Positions 24,441 to 34,913 of a DNA stretch of 64,000 nucleotides are shown here, piece after piece. The stretch covers positions 59,520,001 through 59,584,000 of the forward strand of contig CM114272.1 of assembly GCA_050084515.1 (NCBI GenBank), read 5' to 3'. This DNA comes from Blasia pusilla (taxonomy: Eukaryota; Marchantiophyta; Marchantiopsida; Blasiales). The notes under the pieces are model-generated. The model searched no databases. It had not been told where the DNA came from and saw only the letters and a list, made by a program, of their open reading frames with translations. Positions within the stretch are counted from its first letter, which is position 1; each line of letters starts with the position of its first letter. Made by a program: the position numbers and the translations under genes.

Positions 24441-27340
24441 TCCCCATCAGCGAGGGAAAAACGGAGATTGAAGATGGACTCTGAAACCATTTTTCCTGGC
24501 TGCTGAATATGACCTATGCATGGAAAGCCTTGGAATTCGAGGAGCGGGATCGAGATGCAGCACCATCCGATTCCCTTCGTAGGCAGAGCATGGTCTCGCA
24601 GGGCATTGTTGAAAAAATGTCTATAGATCGAGCTGCGCTTTGAAGCAGAATGTCCACATCTGCCTCACGAAATTTTGCACCCACAAGATGTTGGAGATGT
24701 TGAGGATGAAGGTCGATATGCGGCTCACGAAAAGGTGTCTCCAGGAGTGGAATACAACATACGACGCAAATTCAAATCGAATTCCATGGTTTCATAGATA
24801 TTATGGGCGCCAGTGGATCAAAAGATCTAAATTCATTACGTGACCGCGCAGGAATACATTCTTAGCTTATCGAATTGTCTTCTGGAGATTTCGGACCAAA
24901 GGAGTCACGGGAAGGTGTTCTATGGCATTTTATGGAGAAACAAGAGCTGAAGAAAGTAGAAAGGGGACGAATCCAGTGAACTACTCCTGTCCGATTCTCG
25001 GTCGCTGACAGTCACAATATTCATAAGCGGTCCAGATAAGAAGAGAGACCTGAGTGCTCACTGCCTAGCCTGGCCTCGATGTTGATAGATCACATAACGG
25101 AACTAGCTACTGGGAGCATGACCAGAGACAGGACGCTTTCTCATTAGACGGCCTGGACATAGAAAATGGGACAGAGTCGGAGATACCGAATAAAAGTTGA
25201 CAGGATCTCAACTAAGAATGACAGCCTGAATACATGGCATGTGGATCCGATCTCTTTTAGTGAGAAAAAAGAAAAAATAAATAGAAGGATTTCAAAGAAC
25301 ATGCGTTTATGGCAAGAAGATTTCCATAATTACTTTGTGATAATCGTCACATCTGATGAAAAGATACGTCTCCATTTAAATTCACTTGCTTATTTTGCGC
25401 TGCCAACAAACCAATTCAAATCCACCAATTCCCTTGAACTGGCTGTGTCTATCCAACAATAAAACAGCATAACTGTGAATATATACGAGAGCAATCATAG
25501 ATAGGCCTTCGAAAGTGTGCAGTCAGATTATGTTAAGTATGAATGTCAGGATTCTAACGAAGTCATGTGTATGAAATTGTAGGCATGCGAAGAAGAGCAG
25601 ATTGTATCTCCTTGTTTGTACGAGACTGCAGTACTGTTGAATTATTCCCCAATAGGCAGAAAATCTCGATATTGTGTGAAGCTTGTTCCAATTTAATCAT
25701 GATTTTTTTATGTCGATAAACCACTCCGTATATATCAAGAACAGTTTTCCAGCGTTTAGTCTGGAGTCGTTGTGTACGATTGATTTCGAGTTAAATTATT
25801 CCTCCTCGTTTCCTGATCCAGCATGGATTTTCTCATCGGACTCGTCGATGCAAGAGCGTGAACATCAGGGATGAATTCTTTCATAGGAGTCATCGGTCCA
25901 AGAGCCTCCGTGATGGAGTTTCTTTTCGAGTCCTCGTTCCAAGAGTTAAGAAGCCGAAAAGGATCTTCCTGGGAGAATCATCCCTGCAAGACCTTAATCA
26001 GCGAGAAAGGATCTTCTTAACCGAATCATTGGCGCAAGAGCTTAGCAACAGGGAAAGATTTTCTTATTGGAGACATAGGTGCAAAATCCCGAACTGTCGG
26101 GAAGTACTTATATATCTTCAGTGTTGCAAGAGCTTGAGGAGCTGCGAAACTTGCAGAGTCCTACTTGGGAGCTACTCCAGCTCCATGAAACTGTTTATTA
26201 CACTCTTGTTTTCGTTTTATGCTTATTCGCATGGGCCAAAATTGAGATGCATGAAACGATGTATTTCGGATTGACAAAAAAGGAAAGAGCACTAAGATAA
26301 GCTTGTACGTACACACTAACTAACTGGTGTTTCAGAGTGCGTTAATTACCATCATTTATGTTGTCTCTCTTTCCTCGCCGATCGGAACACACCATACTTC
26401 TTAAGTCTTTTGAAAACTCACAGTTTGGTTTCACAAATACATTTTGTTCATTGATCTTCACAATATTTTTTACCTGTGCGTGTTTAGAAACATCACCGTA
26501 ATATTAAGTATCAGGGAATCTCAAGTAAAAATTAATCCGTATGCTTGTTATGATTATCTCGGTAGTCTGAGACAGTCTATGTAAGCAAAAGACGGCGAGT
26601 GTGGCGAACTTCTGTCGACACAAGACACCAAGAGAACATCATGACCTCAAGACGACGTAGTCTACGTAAATTGAGTGTGAGGACGATCATGAAGTAGTGT
26701 CCAAACGCTACGAACCGACAGATCGCAAACGATGAACTCATTTCTAGGGTTCACGCGCCATGCACAAACGGAGAAATGAAGAATGGGCTTCAAAGCGACA
26801 TGGACAAAGCGAGCGCACGTGATGCACTATCCTGTAAAGTTGTAGACTTCACTGTAGATACAAACAGACAACAAACACTCGCAAATAGTGACGTCATAAA
26901 TAATCTCTGCATGCTTCAGAAAGACAGTGCGAACTCGAATGTGCGGGTGAGATCATTCCCACTTCTGATCTCTTCGGACTCTTTCTCCCTGACACCGACA
27001 CGTGTATGGCCCCCAAGATATGGGGATATTGAGGTTGAGATATTTCATATTTTAAAAGAAAGAAAAAAATCCTAACCCTTTGCCAACAATGGTAATGGTA
27101 CAACAATAGTCCAGAGTAATTTTCCTTTCCTCGCCTTTAGAACTCGCATTTCCACGTGGCAATACTCCAGAAGTAGTGAAGCTATCGTAACTCATTTAAA
27201 ATTCAAAGAAGTGATTAATTATCCCTCGGAATTGCCGGGATGGACCCACCCATTCAGTAACCGGATTAGCCCTGTCCGTACAACTGCGGAACTACTTACA
27301 GAGGCAAAGTTAGTGATCTCCGTTGGTCCGTGCGACACTT
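24441..27340 (+). other. Conserved A-B spacer of U2
   Basis: The same blocks as in U1 appear in the same order: the post-stop S-M-V-S-Q-G-I-V-like block (about 24,590), the TGTGTGAAGCTT block (25,673), CCACTCCGTATATA (25,720), the minisatellite and GAGCGCACGTGATGCA (26,811). No gene is supported. Confidence 0.5.
25826..26170 (+). repeat. Minisatellite of 45-48 bp in the U2 spacer
   Basis: About seven degenerate copies contain GCAAGAGCTT- or CCAAGAGC-type cores at about 25,849, 25,897, 25,940, 25,985, 26,033, 26,080 and 26,125. Because 48 is a multiple of three, the frame 25,858-26,274 stays open. It shows a 16-residue periodicity (R-I-F-L-x-E-S...Q-E/D-L-x-x-R-E). Related arrays lie in U3 and U4. 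Confidence 0.7.
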
Positions 27341-27466
27341 TTCCGGTCATTTCAACACTAAACTAGAACCTCGTAAGTCCACGGTCGGGAGAGGAACTCG
27401 GTACTCCACAGTAGATTCAAGATTCAGCAGCCGGCGTTTGAATATCACTGCGCGAACGCAATTCTT

Positions 27467-27497
27467 CTTTGCGCGTCGAGCCAGCCCTCGCGCAAAG
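27467..27497 (+). promoter_or_regulatory. Inverted repeat in the B2 promoter
   Basis: CTTTGCGCG (27,467-27,475) and CGCGCAAAG (27,489-27,497) form a perfect inverted repeat with a 13-base centre. It matches B3 exactly in the arms. Confidence 0.5.
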
Positions 27498-27842
27498 GAA
27501 TCATGATCCGTGCCCTCAATCGCCCCAGAAAAGCATCAGTCAGAGTTTGACTTCTTGTGCCCTTCGCTGATACTTAAGGCAGTCATTCCTCTTGTGAAAG
27601 CTACTACTCTACAACGCCTCGCCTCCAGATTTCCCCAAATCGACCTCTCAAACTAGGAACTTATATCGTATGAGAGCAGTTTAGGGAAGTGAACAAAAAG
27701 ATCCCAACATCCGTAAGGCTTCTAGTTCTTATCCGATCGAGCTATAGAACTGATCTGATACTTTCTATAGGTGGCAACGGTTATCTCCACGCCCTCAAAC
27801 TTTTGTCTCTTCGTACGATTTTCAACTTCAGCTCGAGAAGAA

Positions 27843-28481
27843 ATGGGCGATCATAATGATGAACGTTGGTGCTCCCACCAGCCAGCGTTGGCGGTGTTTC
27901 CCTGTGTAGAACCTACTTTAAGAATGTAACATCCACGCACATGGCATTTGTTGTGGCACACTCTACGGCATGCAGCCTGAGTAAGTACTGATCGACCAAT
28001 GCTTTTGGCTTCAATTTTGTCATCTCAGGTCTTTGGCAACGATGATTGTCCTCCTTGGCTCACGGCCACGCAGGAGAGCGAGCTCCAAGTTGAAGAAGCC
28101 ATCACAGCGAGCCAGCTTCATTCGCTCTCATTGGCTTCCGACTGTACTGGGCGAACCTACTCGTCCTGGCAGACTTCGGTAAGAGAAGTTCCAGAGCTCA
28201 GTTGTATGTCAGATACACAGATTGACATTCACTTCAAGTTTCTAGGGAGTAAATGATAAGTAATGCACATCTTCGGACATGATAACGATGACCCTTGCAT
28301 TTTTTCTCCCGGTGAACATCATCACAATTAAGTAGGGTTATGCAAATAATGCTGATGCGAGCTGGATATATTTGGCTGGTGCTGATCAGAGAACTGTAAT
28401 GCCCAGCAGAACGTGGCGTCTAACGGGAACCTTCACTACATGACAGCCCCGTTCACCATGGCTAACCAGGCAATTGCGTAG
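27843..28481 (+). pseudogene. B2: B-type gene with lost splice donor
   Basis: Exon 1 (27,843-27,860, MGDHND) is intact, but the donor GTAAG found in B1 and B3 is GAACG here, so normal splicing to exon 2 should fail. Exon 2 (28,029-28,178, 50 codons) is open, with core FGNDDCPPWLTATQESEL and a normal GTAAGAG donor. Exon 3 (from 28,410) begins N-V-A-S-N-G-N-L-H. Relative to B1 it has lost a few bases before the end, so the frame shifts and the conserved V-H-x-G end is replaced by an unrelated tail ending at TAG 28,479-28,481. It is best read as a recent pseudogene. A cryptic donor downstream cannot be excluded. Confidence 0.6.
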
Positions 28482-28500
28482 TGTGCACATTCGAATTTGA

Positions 28501-28842
28501 ATGGAGAATATAAATGAAATATCAAACCCTCTGCGCATCCCGGTCATGGATCCCGATTCCAGAATTGTGGGCTTAAGAATCTCGCTCTTCAAAAGCCTCC
28601 AGGTGCTCTGTATGCAAGTGCATTGGGTGGCTCGATATGGAGTTCAAACCGAAATGAACTTTAACGCCGCTCACGCAGTTGACGAGGTCTTTATCGAGCT
28701 TTGCACCAACGAGATCTTTACGTTCTTGCGATTTCTACAGGGACACCCGCGTGACGAGAATAGGGCTCCCGGGAGGAGAATAGGATCTTATTCACAGATC
28801 CGAAATGAATGGTTGGTGCTAGGAAAGTCCAAGAGACTCTGA
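28501..28842 (+). CDS. Low-confidence frame downstream of B2
   Basis: A 113-codon frame lies in the B 3' flank. Its segment L-C-T-N-E-I-F-T-F-L-R-F-L is similar to F-S-N-E-I-F-T-F-L-R-S-L behind B1 (13,231-13,425). The equivalent region behind A genes reads C-A-N-K-I-L-E-I. The similarity may come from shared duplication alone, and no independent coding signal is seen. Confidence 0.2.
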   Translation: MENINEISNPLRIPVMDPDSRIVGLRISLFKSLQVLCMQVHWVARYGVQTEMNFNAAHAVDEVFIELCTNEIFTFLRFLQGHPRDENRAPGRRIGSYSQIRNEWLVLGKSKRL

Positions 28843-29061
28843 ATTTGCCAATCAACCTGTGGGCACCTCTGTTGAAATACTTAAATCTTTAAAGAACAAG
28901 AAAGGTACTGACCATGTCAGCAGGAAGAAGGTGATCAAGGTCGTTTCACATGAATTTGTGAAGAAATTGTTCTTGCCCCTGACTATCGAGCTGATGTCCC
29001 AGAAACGTGAAATGGACGATAAATCAGACTCCTGAAAATCTCCAGTTTTGTCCAAAAGGCA

Positions 29062-29103
29062 ACGCAGAGAGCACTTCTGAAGTTCAGAAGTTCTCTCTGC
29101 GTA
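29062..29103. repeat. Perfect-arm hairpin at the end of U2
   Basis: ACGCAGAGAG and CTCTCTGCGT arms enclose CACTTCTGAA / TTCAGAAGT, forming an almost continuous palindrome with no real loop. It could act as a terminator-like or fold-back structure, but no function is evident. Confidence 0.65.
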
Positions 29104-29140
29104 TCATTCATTCCACAATATGAAGAATCGTTTGCACGTG

Positions 29141-31000
29141 TGTACTCATCTGTGCCTGCAATTTAATATTTCTAAATAATAAATAATAAATTTCAAAATG
29201 TGATTTTTTAAAACCATGCAAAATATTTCGAAAGAAGATGCATAAAAGAATAAATACCAAAATGGGAAAATTGAAGCATTAACTCCAAAACAGTGAGCGT
29301 AAAAAATGACTCCAACCTTCATAAATAACTATTAGCGCCGGTACAATTGTAAGTTACACACAATCCCTTCTATTTATTATAGGTTGATTTATACGACCTA
29401 TAAAAATCATATGGGTCTTGTGGGTGTTTTGAATCCAAATCACCAAAGTTGGAGCCCATAGGTAGGCGGCCAACTAGCCAATTGGCTAGATTAAACTTTT
29501 TTTTTCTTTTTTCTATCTTCTATAGATTAAAAGATTCATTTTATTGTAATAAAAAACTTCAAAAGAGAGCAAAGAAAGGTAATGACATAAGAAAATTGTA
29601 GAATAGAATGCAAAAAAGGGAAAAAAATTATTATATAAAATCTAAAGTAGTAAATTTTTAAAAATTAAAAAATTAAAGATAATTTTCATATTAATGATGT
29701 AAGAAATTTTGGAATCAATTATTAGATAATTTGTTAAAAAAAAATGAATATTCAATTTATATAAAATTGTGAGAAAAGGGAAATATGAGATATACATAGG
29801 TGGTTAAAAGGAGAAAATTTTGGTTGGATTTTATTGGTATTTGATATCTAGAGCTAAGTATGAACCTTATCAACAACCAACACCTTCTCTTTAGCATCAA
29901 ATTTCTTAGGGTATGTTTTACAAGTAAATAAACATTGGGGAAGGCTAGGTCTTGTGAGAGTGCCACTTTCGAATGCCACCATTTGGGAGCAAAGGAACAA
30001 TTTAGTTAGGGTTAGTTTCTTTTTAGAGCTTAGAGTTTCAAGCTAAGGTTGACTCATAAGCTAATATTGAGGAGAGTGCATTGAGCAACTCTTCTAGCTA
30101 GGAGAGAAATAATTATTTACATTACTTGTAATTAGTTTTTGAAAAAAAAATTGAGATTTATTGGATGGGCTTGCACTAGTGGAGTTTCTATAAATTTTGA
30201 CCTAATTTAATTCAAGGCCTCCATCTTGGGAGTAGTAGAGTAGTAATTGAACTTCTCTTTAAGTGGTACCAAGTTAGGAGCACCTAGGACCTCAACCTCC
30301 TCTCTCTCTTAAAAAACTCTACACCTTCTCTCTCTCTTAACAAACTCTCCGTTTACATTGATTGACTCTCTCTCTTCTTGATGGATGGAATTTTGCCTCA
30401 CTCCCTCACTTTCTATCATCTACTCCACCTCTCTCCATGCATAACTCATCTCTCTTACTCCCTATGAAAACTACTACTTTGTAAACCAATGTAAAGTGGA
30501 TGTTAAACGTCTACAAGCTCCTACTACATTGATTCTCAATGGGGCCTCAATATTCATGCGAATGATATGAGACAATCTACTCTAAAGTATGGATATGTGC
30601 TCTTTGATCAATAGTGCTCTATTCTTAGTCAATACAATCAGGCTTAATATTGCAACGTACCTATGCATCCCAATATTTTAAAGGATCTACTCCAAGGAAG
30701 ATAAGGAAGGTTTATCAAGGATATAACCCCTCCGTGCAACACCATGGTAGTTTTTGTGCACAAATTATCTATCTCTCACAAGTCATAAGAGATCTCGAGT
30801 ACATATGCACTCCCAATTCAACTAAGTGTCACCATTTGAGAGTAAGGCATTCATAAAGAGGTCATAATCTTTGTAGAACACATCTCACTTGGCATTGGAG
30901 GTCCAAGTGTCATCACCAATATCAAAGCCCTCAAAATATATCACAAGACACATAACAAGACGCAATCTATCAAAGATGTAGCTCAAGAAGACAAGGATGA
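29141..31000. other. AT-rich stretch, no gene recognised
   Basis: Long A/T runs dominate 29,480-29,780. A CT-rich low-complexity block (repeated CTCTCTCT) lies at about 30,295-30,470. Short frames are all in low-complexity or unrecognised sequence. Confidence 0.4.
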
Positions 31001-31398
31001 TCACAACATGGAGAATATCCAAGTTAGTAGATGACAATGATCCCCCTAAAATGGGAAGTATGAAGGACCCCTATAGGCCTCAATGTAATCTAGTCTACCT
31101 CTCTATAGTTCATGATAGTTTGCATTTAAACCAAAAATATCCATTTTGCCTTAAAGTTTATATGCTAGTCCATTTTAGTGTCTCATTTTGAGTTGGAAAA
31201 TGGAAATCCAATTCAAATTCCAAAATTGCGAAGGTCATTTCTAAGATGCACTAAAAGACCTTCTAATGAAATTTGAGTTTTGAATTTCTCCCTTAAACCA
31301 ACAATACTCATTTGGCCTAAAGCTTTATAGGCTAGTCCATTTTAGTGTGTCATAGATTATCGTAGATTTTCAAGGAATATGGAACTCCTTTTCAAATT
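31001..31398. repeat. Degenerate satellite of about 165-185 bp, left part
   Basis: Blocks such as AACCAAAAATATCCATTTTG (31,130) and AACCAACAATACTCATTTGG (31,295), each followed by a CTTTATA-GGCTAGTCCATTTTAG block, recur at about 165 bp. The next copy is found across the E3 insertion at about 40,120, at the expected phase. Confidence 0.65.
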
Positions 31399-31878
31399 TG
31401 TCACATCTGAGTAGCTGATAGGTCGAGATCTATCGTGGATAGGGCGTAGGAGCCAGCGGACTATCTTGAGTGTAGCTTTGTCCCACGGTGTCGGATGAGG
31501 TTGAGGATAGGTCCATTGTGTCAAGAACGTTGTTTCTCACAATTTTCATGTTGAGGTCTTTTACAGCCGGATGACTTGTTGACCAGGTCACCCGCCCCTG
31601 GTAACCTGTGCGTGCAGGTTACCAAGGGGAGGGCTATTTTTAGGGGAAGAGCCTTTTGGCTCTTCCCAACCCTATATAAGAGAGGAAGATGGCTTTCCTA
31701 AGCCATCTTTCTCATGTTGGGCCGTTGGAGCACCTCCCTTGTATGTGTGTGAGCTACAACTAGGGTGCTAGCGTCCGGATTCCTTGATAGCACAAGGTGG
31801 ACGAGGCTCGATATGCCGATGTAGATGGAGGAGTTGAGTTTTAGGCCGGGTGTGCCGTTTTTACTACTCTTTATTTTT
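31399..31878 (+). repeat. 5' LTR-like repeat A1 of E3
   Basis: It starts TGTCACATCTGAG and is shared with A2 (39,470-39,902) at high identity, apart from two deletions in A2 (the GTCCGGATTCC block and ATGTAGATGGAG). It contains TATATAAG at 31,673-31,680, a plausible promoter. Homology with A2 ends at CTCTTTATTTTT. A1 then runs into ACATGAGAAAG, whereas A2 runs into repeat B. Confidence 0.8.
31600..31709 (+). promoter_or_regulatory. Three stem-loops around the LTR TATA box
   Basis: Consecutive perfect stems are GGTAACCTG/CAGGTTACC (31,600-31,623), GGGAAGAGCC/GGCTCTTCCC with a TTTT loop (31,644-31,667), and AAGATGGCTT/AAGCCATCTT (31,686-31,709). TATATAAG lies between the second and third stems. 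The stems are conserved in A2 and recognisable in E0a and E0b. Confidence 0.65.
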
Positions 31879-32209
31879 ACATGAGAAAGATGTCAAGGGG
31901 CTGGTGGGAATTCGTTGTTTGCAGGAAGGCAAGCGAGTTGCCTTGGTCGGGAGCCCCAGGAGACGCGTGTGTTGTTCATTTTTCTGTTCGGAAGGCCGTG
32001 GGCGGAAGCGCTGTCCGTTTTTCTCAGATTTTGCTGGTACGGATTGACGCGGGACAGCAGTCGAGTGTAGTGTGTGGTGGAGCGTCGGCTGTACGCGAGT
32101 GAGGGTGTCGGGAGAGAGAAGAAAAGGGCAGGTTTGGGTCTTGCAGCCGCCGGGGGGCTGTCAAGTAAAGGCGGCTAGGTTAGGTCGCGAAGGCTAGGGT
32201 TAGGACGCG

Positions 32210-32306
32210 GACGGCAGACAGACGCAGATGGGCGAGGGGCGCGGACGGCAGACGGCGAACGGGCGAGGGGCGCGGACGTCAGACGGAGAGAACGGACGGG
32301 CAAGGG
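32210..32306. repeat. GC-rich tandem repeat in the E3 leader
   Basis: Three units of about 32 bp start GACGGCAGAC, GACGGCAGAC and GACGTCAGAC and contain GGGCGAGGGGCGCG or a variant. The base composition is far more GC-rich than the surroundings. No counterpart was seen in the E1 leader. Confidence 0.65.
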
Positions 32307-33189
32307 ATGGCCCCTCACTCTTGCATTTACCTTACACGCCCCCCAAATGGCTAATATAGTTAGGAGAGCTATGTGGTTGAGCGGGCTTGTACGCAATTTT
32401 TCAGAGTGAGATTTTGCACGGAGATTATTTTTCGAAGACCGAATTGACTGTCGACGAGGTGGATGAGTTACACCGACAGTTTTCGGGGGAGAGTTGACGA
32501 TGGAGTATCTGTTGACGGGAGGATCGACGTGTTGGTCAAGGAGAGTGTTGTGTTGCGGAAATTGTCATATCATGTGGAGGAGTGCATGTTGACGGTACAG
32601 CAAGTTGGAGGGCGTGATCAGGTTACCCATTCGAGTCCCTTTTCTTGCACTTGTCGTGTGTGATTGAGAGTGCTGGGTATCGGGTAGTAGCTGGTGCTAG
32701 ATGGGTGCAGTGATGATGACGAGTGTAGATTCTTTTCATGTGTACCATGTTGGTGGATATACGGCGGTTTCCGAGTAGGGGTCGCGTGTATGACCCGAGA
32801 GAGTGTCGCTAGGTTAGGTGAGTCAGTTGGGAGGCTCATGGTGAGCCCGAGTGTTGAGCGTGCATGAGGCCACGTATGTCATCACGGGATTGGTGTTAGC
32901 ATATGTGAGCTAGTGAGGCGTGTGGGAGACTCTCAGTGAGTCTGAGTGCTTGAGTGGGTGAGAGAGGGTTTGACATCACGGCGTTCTTCCAGGGTTTGGA
33001 AGAACGGGGTAGTGCGAGGAGTAGTAGTGGTGTGACACGGAGTGGAGTGAGATACCGAGGGGTTACCAGTGAGGAGCTCCACGGATGGATGTCGAGGGAG
33101 CTCCTCATCCATCCGTGACTGGATCGTCATCACTTGACACTGGGTCTGGTGACGAGATCACAGACTGAGACAGTAGTACTTGGCAAGAG

Positions 33190-34131
33190 ATGGACGACAT
33201 GGGCCATCGGGGGATGCGTCGTTTCTCGGGTGCAGTGGGCACCATCGACTTAGATGATTTTATCCAGGAGTTCGACACATCGTGCGACTTCCAGGAGATA
33301 CGGACCCCGACACGCTTCAACCCTTTCATGGCATGGAAGGGGTTGTTCCAGCACTTGGAGGGTCCCCCGATGGATGACTACATGGAGTTTCGATCACTAT
33401 ATTCAATAGAGATCGATGCCAAGAGGATGTATTGGGCTCCAGGGTATGTGTCCATTAGTGGTCGCGAGGCATATGATGGGATTGTGAGAGGAGAGAGACC
33501 CATACCATCAGCCCGGAGACTAGATGGAGAGGAGGGCAGTGAGACAGGCGATGTGGCAGAGACCTCTGGTGGTAGAGGGCCACCCAGCTTCAGCCCCACA
33601 GTGGAATTCTTCCGACAGTTGGGGAAGAGCTACGAGGGCGTACGCACCGACAAGCTCAAGAGTCTACAGGATTTTCAGCGACGATCGGGTGAGAGTCTGA
33701 GAGAGGCATTCACATGCATGAGGAGGCTGATCATTACTACGTTTGGAGTGACTGAGGCATAGTCAGTCCAGTATTGGTACGGGGTTCTGGACCGAGAACT
33801 ACGAAGGAGAGTCCGAGATGCTGTGCTGATTCACACAGCAAAGCCCACATTGAAGGTGATCTTTGAGTTGTCCGAGCGTATTGAGCTCAACATGAGTGAG
33901 GAGCAGGTAGTGACGGCTGGATTTTCTCAAGAGTCGACGGGTCCACAAGCGATGGTGACCCCCCAGGTGCCACAGCGAGCACCAGTACCACGAGAGCGGG
34001 CCATAGAGTTGGCGACGTTGGGAGTTGGAGCAGCTGAGGTGTTCCGGTTGGCCGCCACGTTGTGTGAGCGTGGAGAGATGACTGCTTCTTGTTCAGAGGT
34101 AGTTGAGGAGGTGGTGGACTTGCCCTCATAG
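33190..34131 (+). pseudogene. E3 gag
   Basis: An ATG at 33,190 opens a frame of 190 codons to TAG 33,760-33,762. The same frame continues open to TAG 34,129-34,131, so a single nonsense change splits it. Segments R-F-N-P-F-M-A-W-K-G and M-D-D-Y-M-E-F are shared with E1 and E2. The product would be the capsid/nucleocapsid precursor. No CCHC knuckle is visible. E2 has about 700 bp more between the capsid and linker regions, so E3 has a deletion there. The first stop lies where a tryptophan codon is likely (E-A-stop-S-V-Q-Y-W). Confidence 0.7.
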
Positions 34132-34237
34132 CCGGTGCTTGGGACGTTCCCCACAGAGTTATGGCATGCGGCGGCGGCGAAGTTGGTAGATATGCCAGCT
34201 CAACCGGCCATAGAGCGAGCAGTGGTGACACTGAGTA

Positions 34238-34579
34238 GTGTTCCGGATAACCGAAAGCCGAGTATTTCGCTTGGTTAGTCCGACGGGGACAGTATACCAC
34301 CCACAGCGTGTCCTACTTGATTCGGGAGCGCAACCCTTGATGTTAGGGAAGGCGGCGTGTTTAGCGTTGGGGTTACGGAAGGCCGACATTGAGCCTTGTC
34401 CCTTCCACATAGAGACCTTGATTGGGGGCGTATCACCCACTCAGTATATGACTCGACAGGAGATTGTTGTCAGAGTCCAGCCAGAGCATGCGACGGATAG
34501 TGCTATGGTGCGCACACGTGCGATTACGACACCAGCTGAGCTTATCGGCCAGGATGGCGGTCAGGTGACGGCTGGATGA
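34238..34579 (+). pseudogene. E3 aspartic protease
   Basis: A frame shifted by one base from gag contains V-L-L-D-S-G-A-Q-P-L-M-L, the D-S-G active site of retroviral-type proteases, followed by the C-L-A-L-G-L-R-K-A-D-I-E-P-C-P-F block shared with E1. The enzyme would process the gag-pol polyprotein. The frame ends at TGA 34,577-34,579. The D-Y-D-I-L-V-G segment that follows the protease in E2 is missing. The frame difference to gag may be an old -1/+1 shift or an indel. Confidence 0.7.
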
Positions 34580-34913
34580 GTCAGTTACCCGTGTAGTTTG
34601 CGGGACGAGGTGGTCGATCACGAGGCGAGTCTGTGACCACGTTGGCAGCTTTCACAGGTAGTGTTAGCTAGCCATGAGAGTTGTTGGAGGGAAATGCACA
34701 TGCGGAGGATGTCCCAGTAGCGGATAGTCCCATGTTGGCGAGGCCTCTTCACCATTGTGGGGTATGACTCGGGAGCTACAGAGGAGTACCCACGACCTCC
34801 TGAGGCAGGCGTGGAGTCATGTTTTTGTCCCAAAGCAGCGAGAGTCACGTGGCAATCGGGCTCTTGGAGTGGAGACGTTGACCCCACTGGATATCATACC
34901 TGTTGTGTGGTAG

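Larger units (their letters stand above)
23500..29140 (+). repeat. Array unit U2 (genes A2 and B2)
   Basis: Second A-B block. The A promoter homology begins later than in U1, U3 and U4: only the part from about 23,520 (GAGCGGCGACTTTGTC) is present, so the upstream third was lost or replaced. The block ends near the hairpin at 29,062-29,103. Confidence 0.8.

Noticed and set aside
25858-26274. 138-codon frame as a repeat protein gene
   Set aside because: Open mainly because the minisatellite period is a multiple of three. U3 and U4 copies are interrupted, so it is listed as a repeat only.
32160-32220. Telomere-like CTAGGGTTAGG sequence in the E3 leader
   Set aside because: Only one or two imperfect units, not a TTTAGGG array.
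33887-34300. 137-codon proline-rich frame on the - strand
   Set aside because: Antisense of the gag-protease linker of E3, with composition forced by the coding strand.
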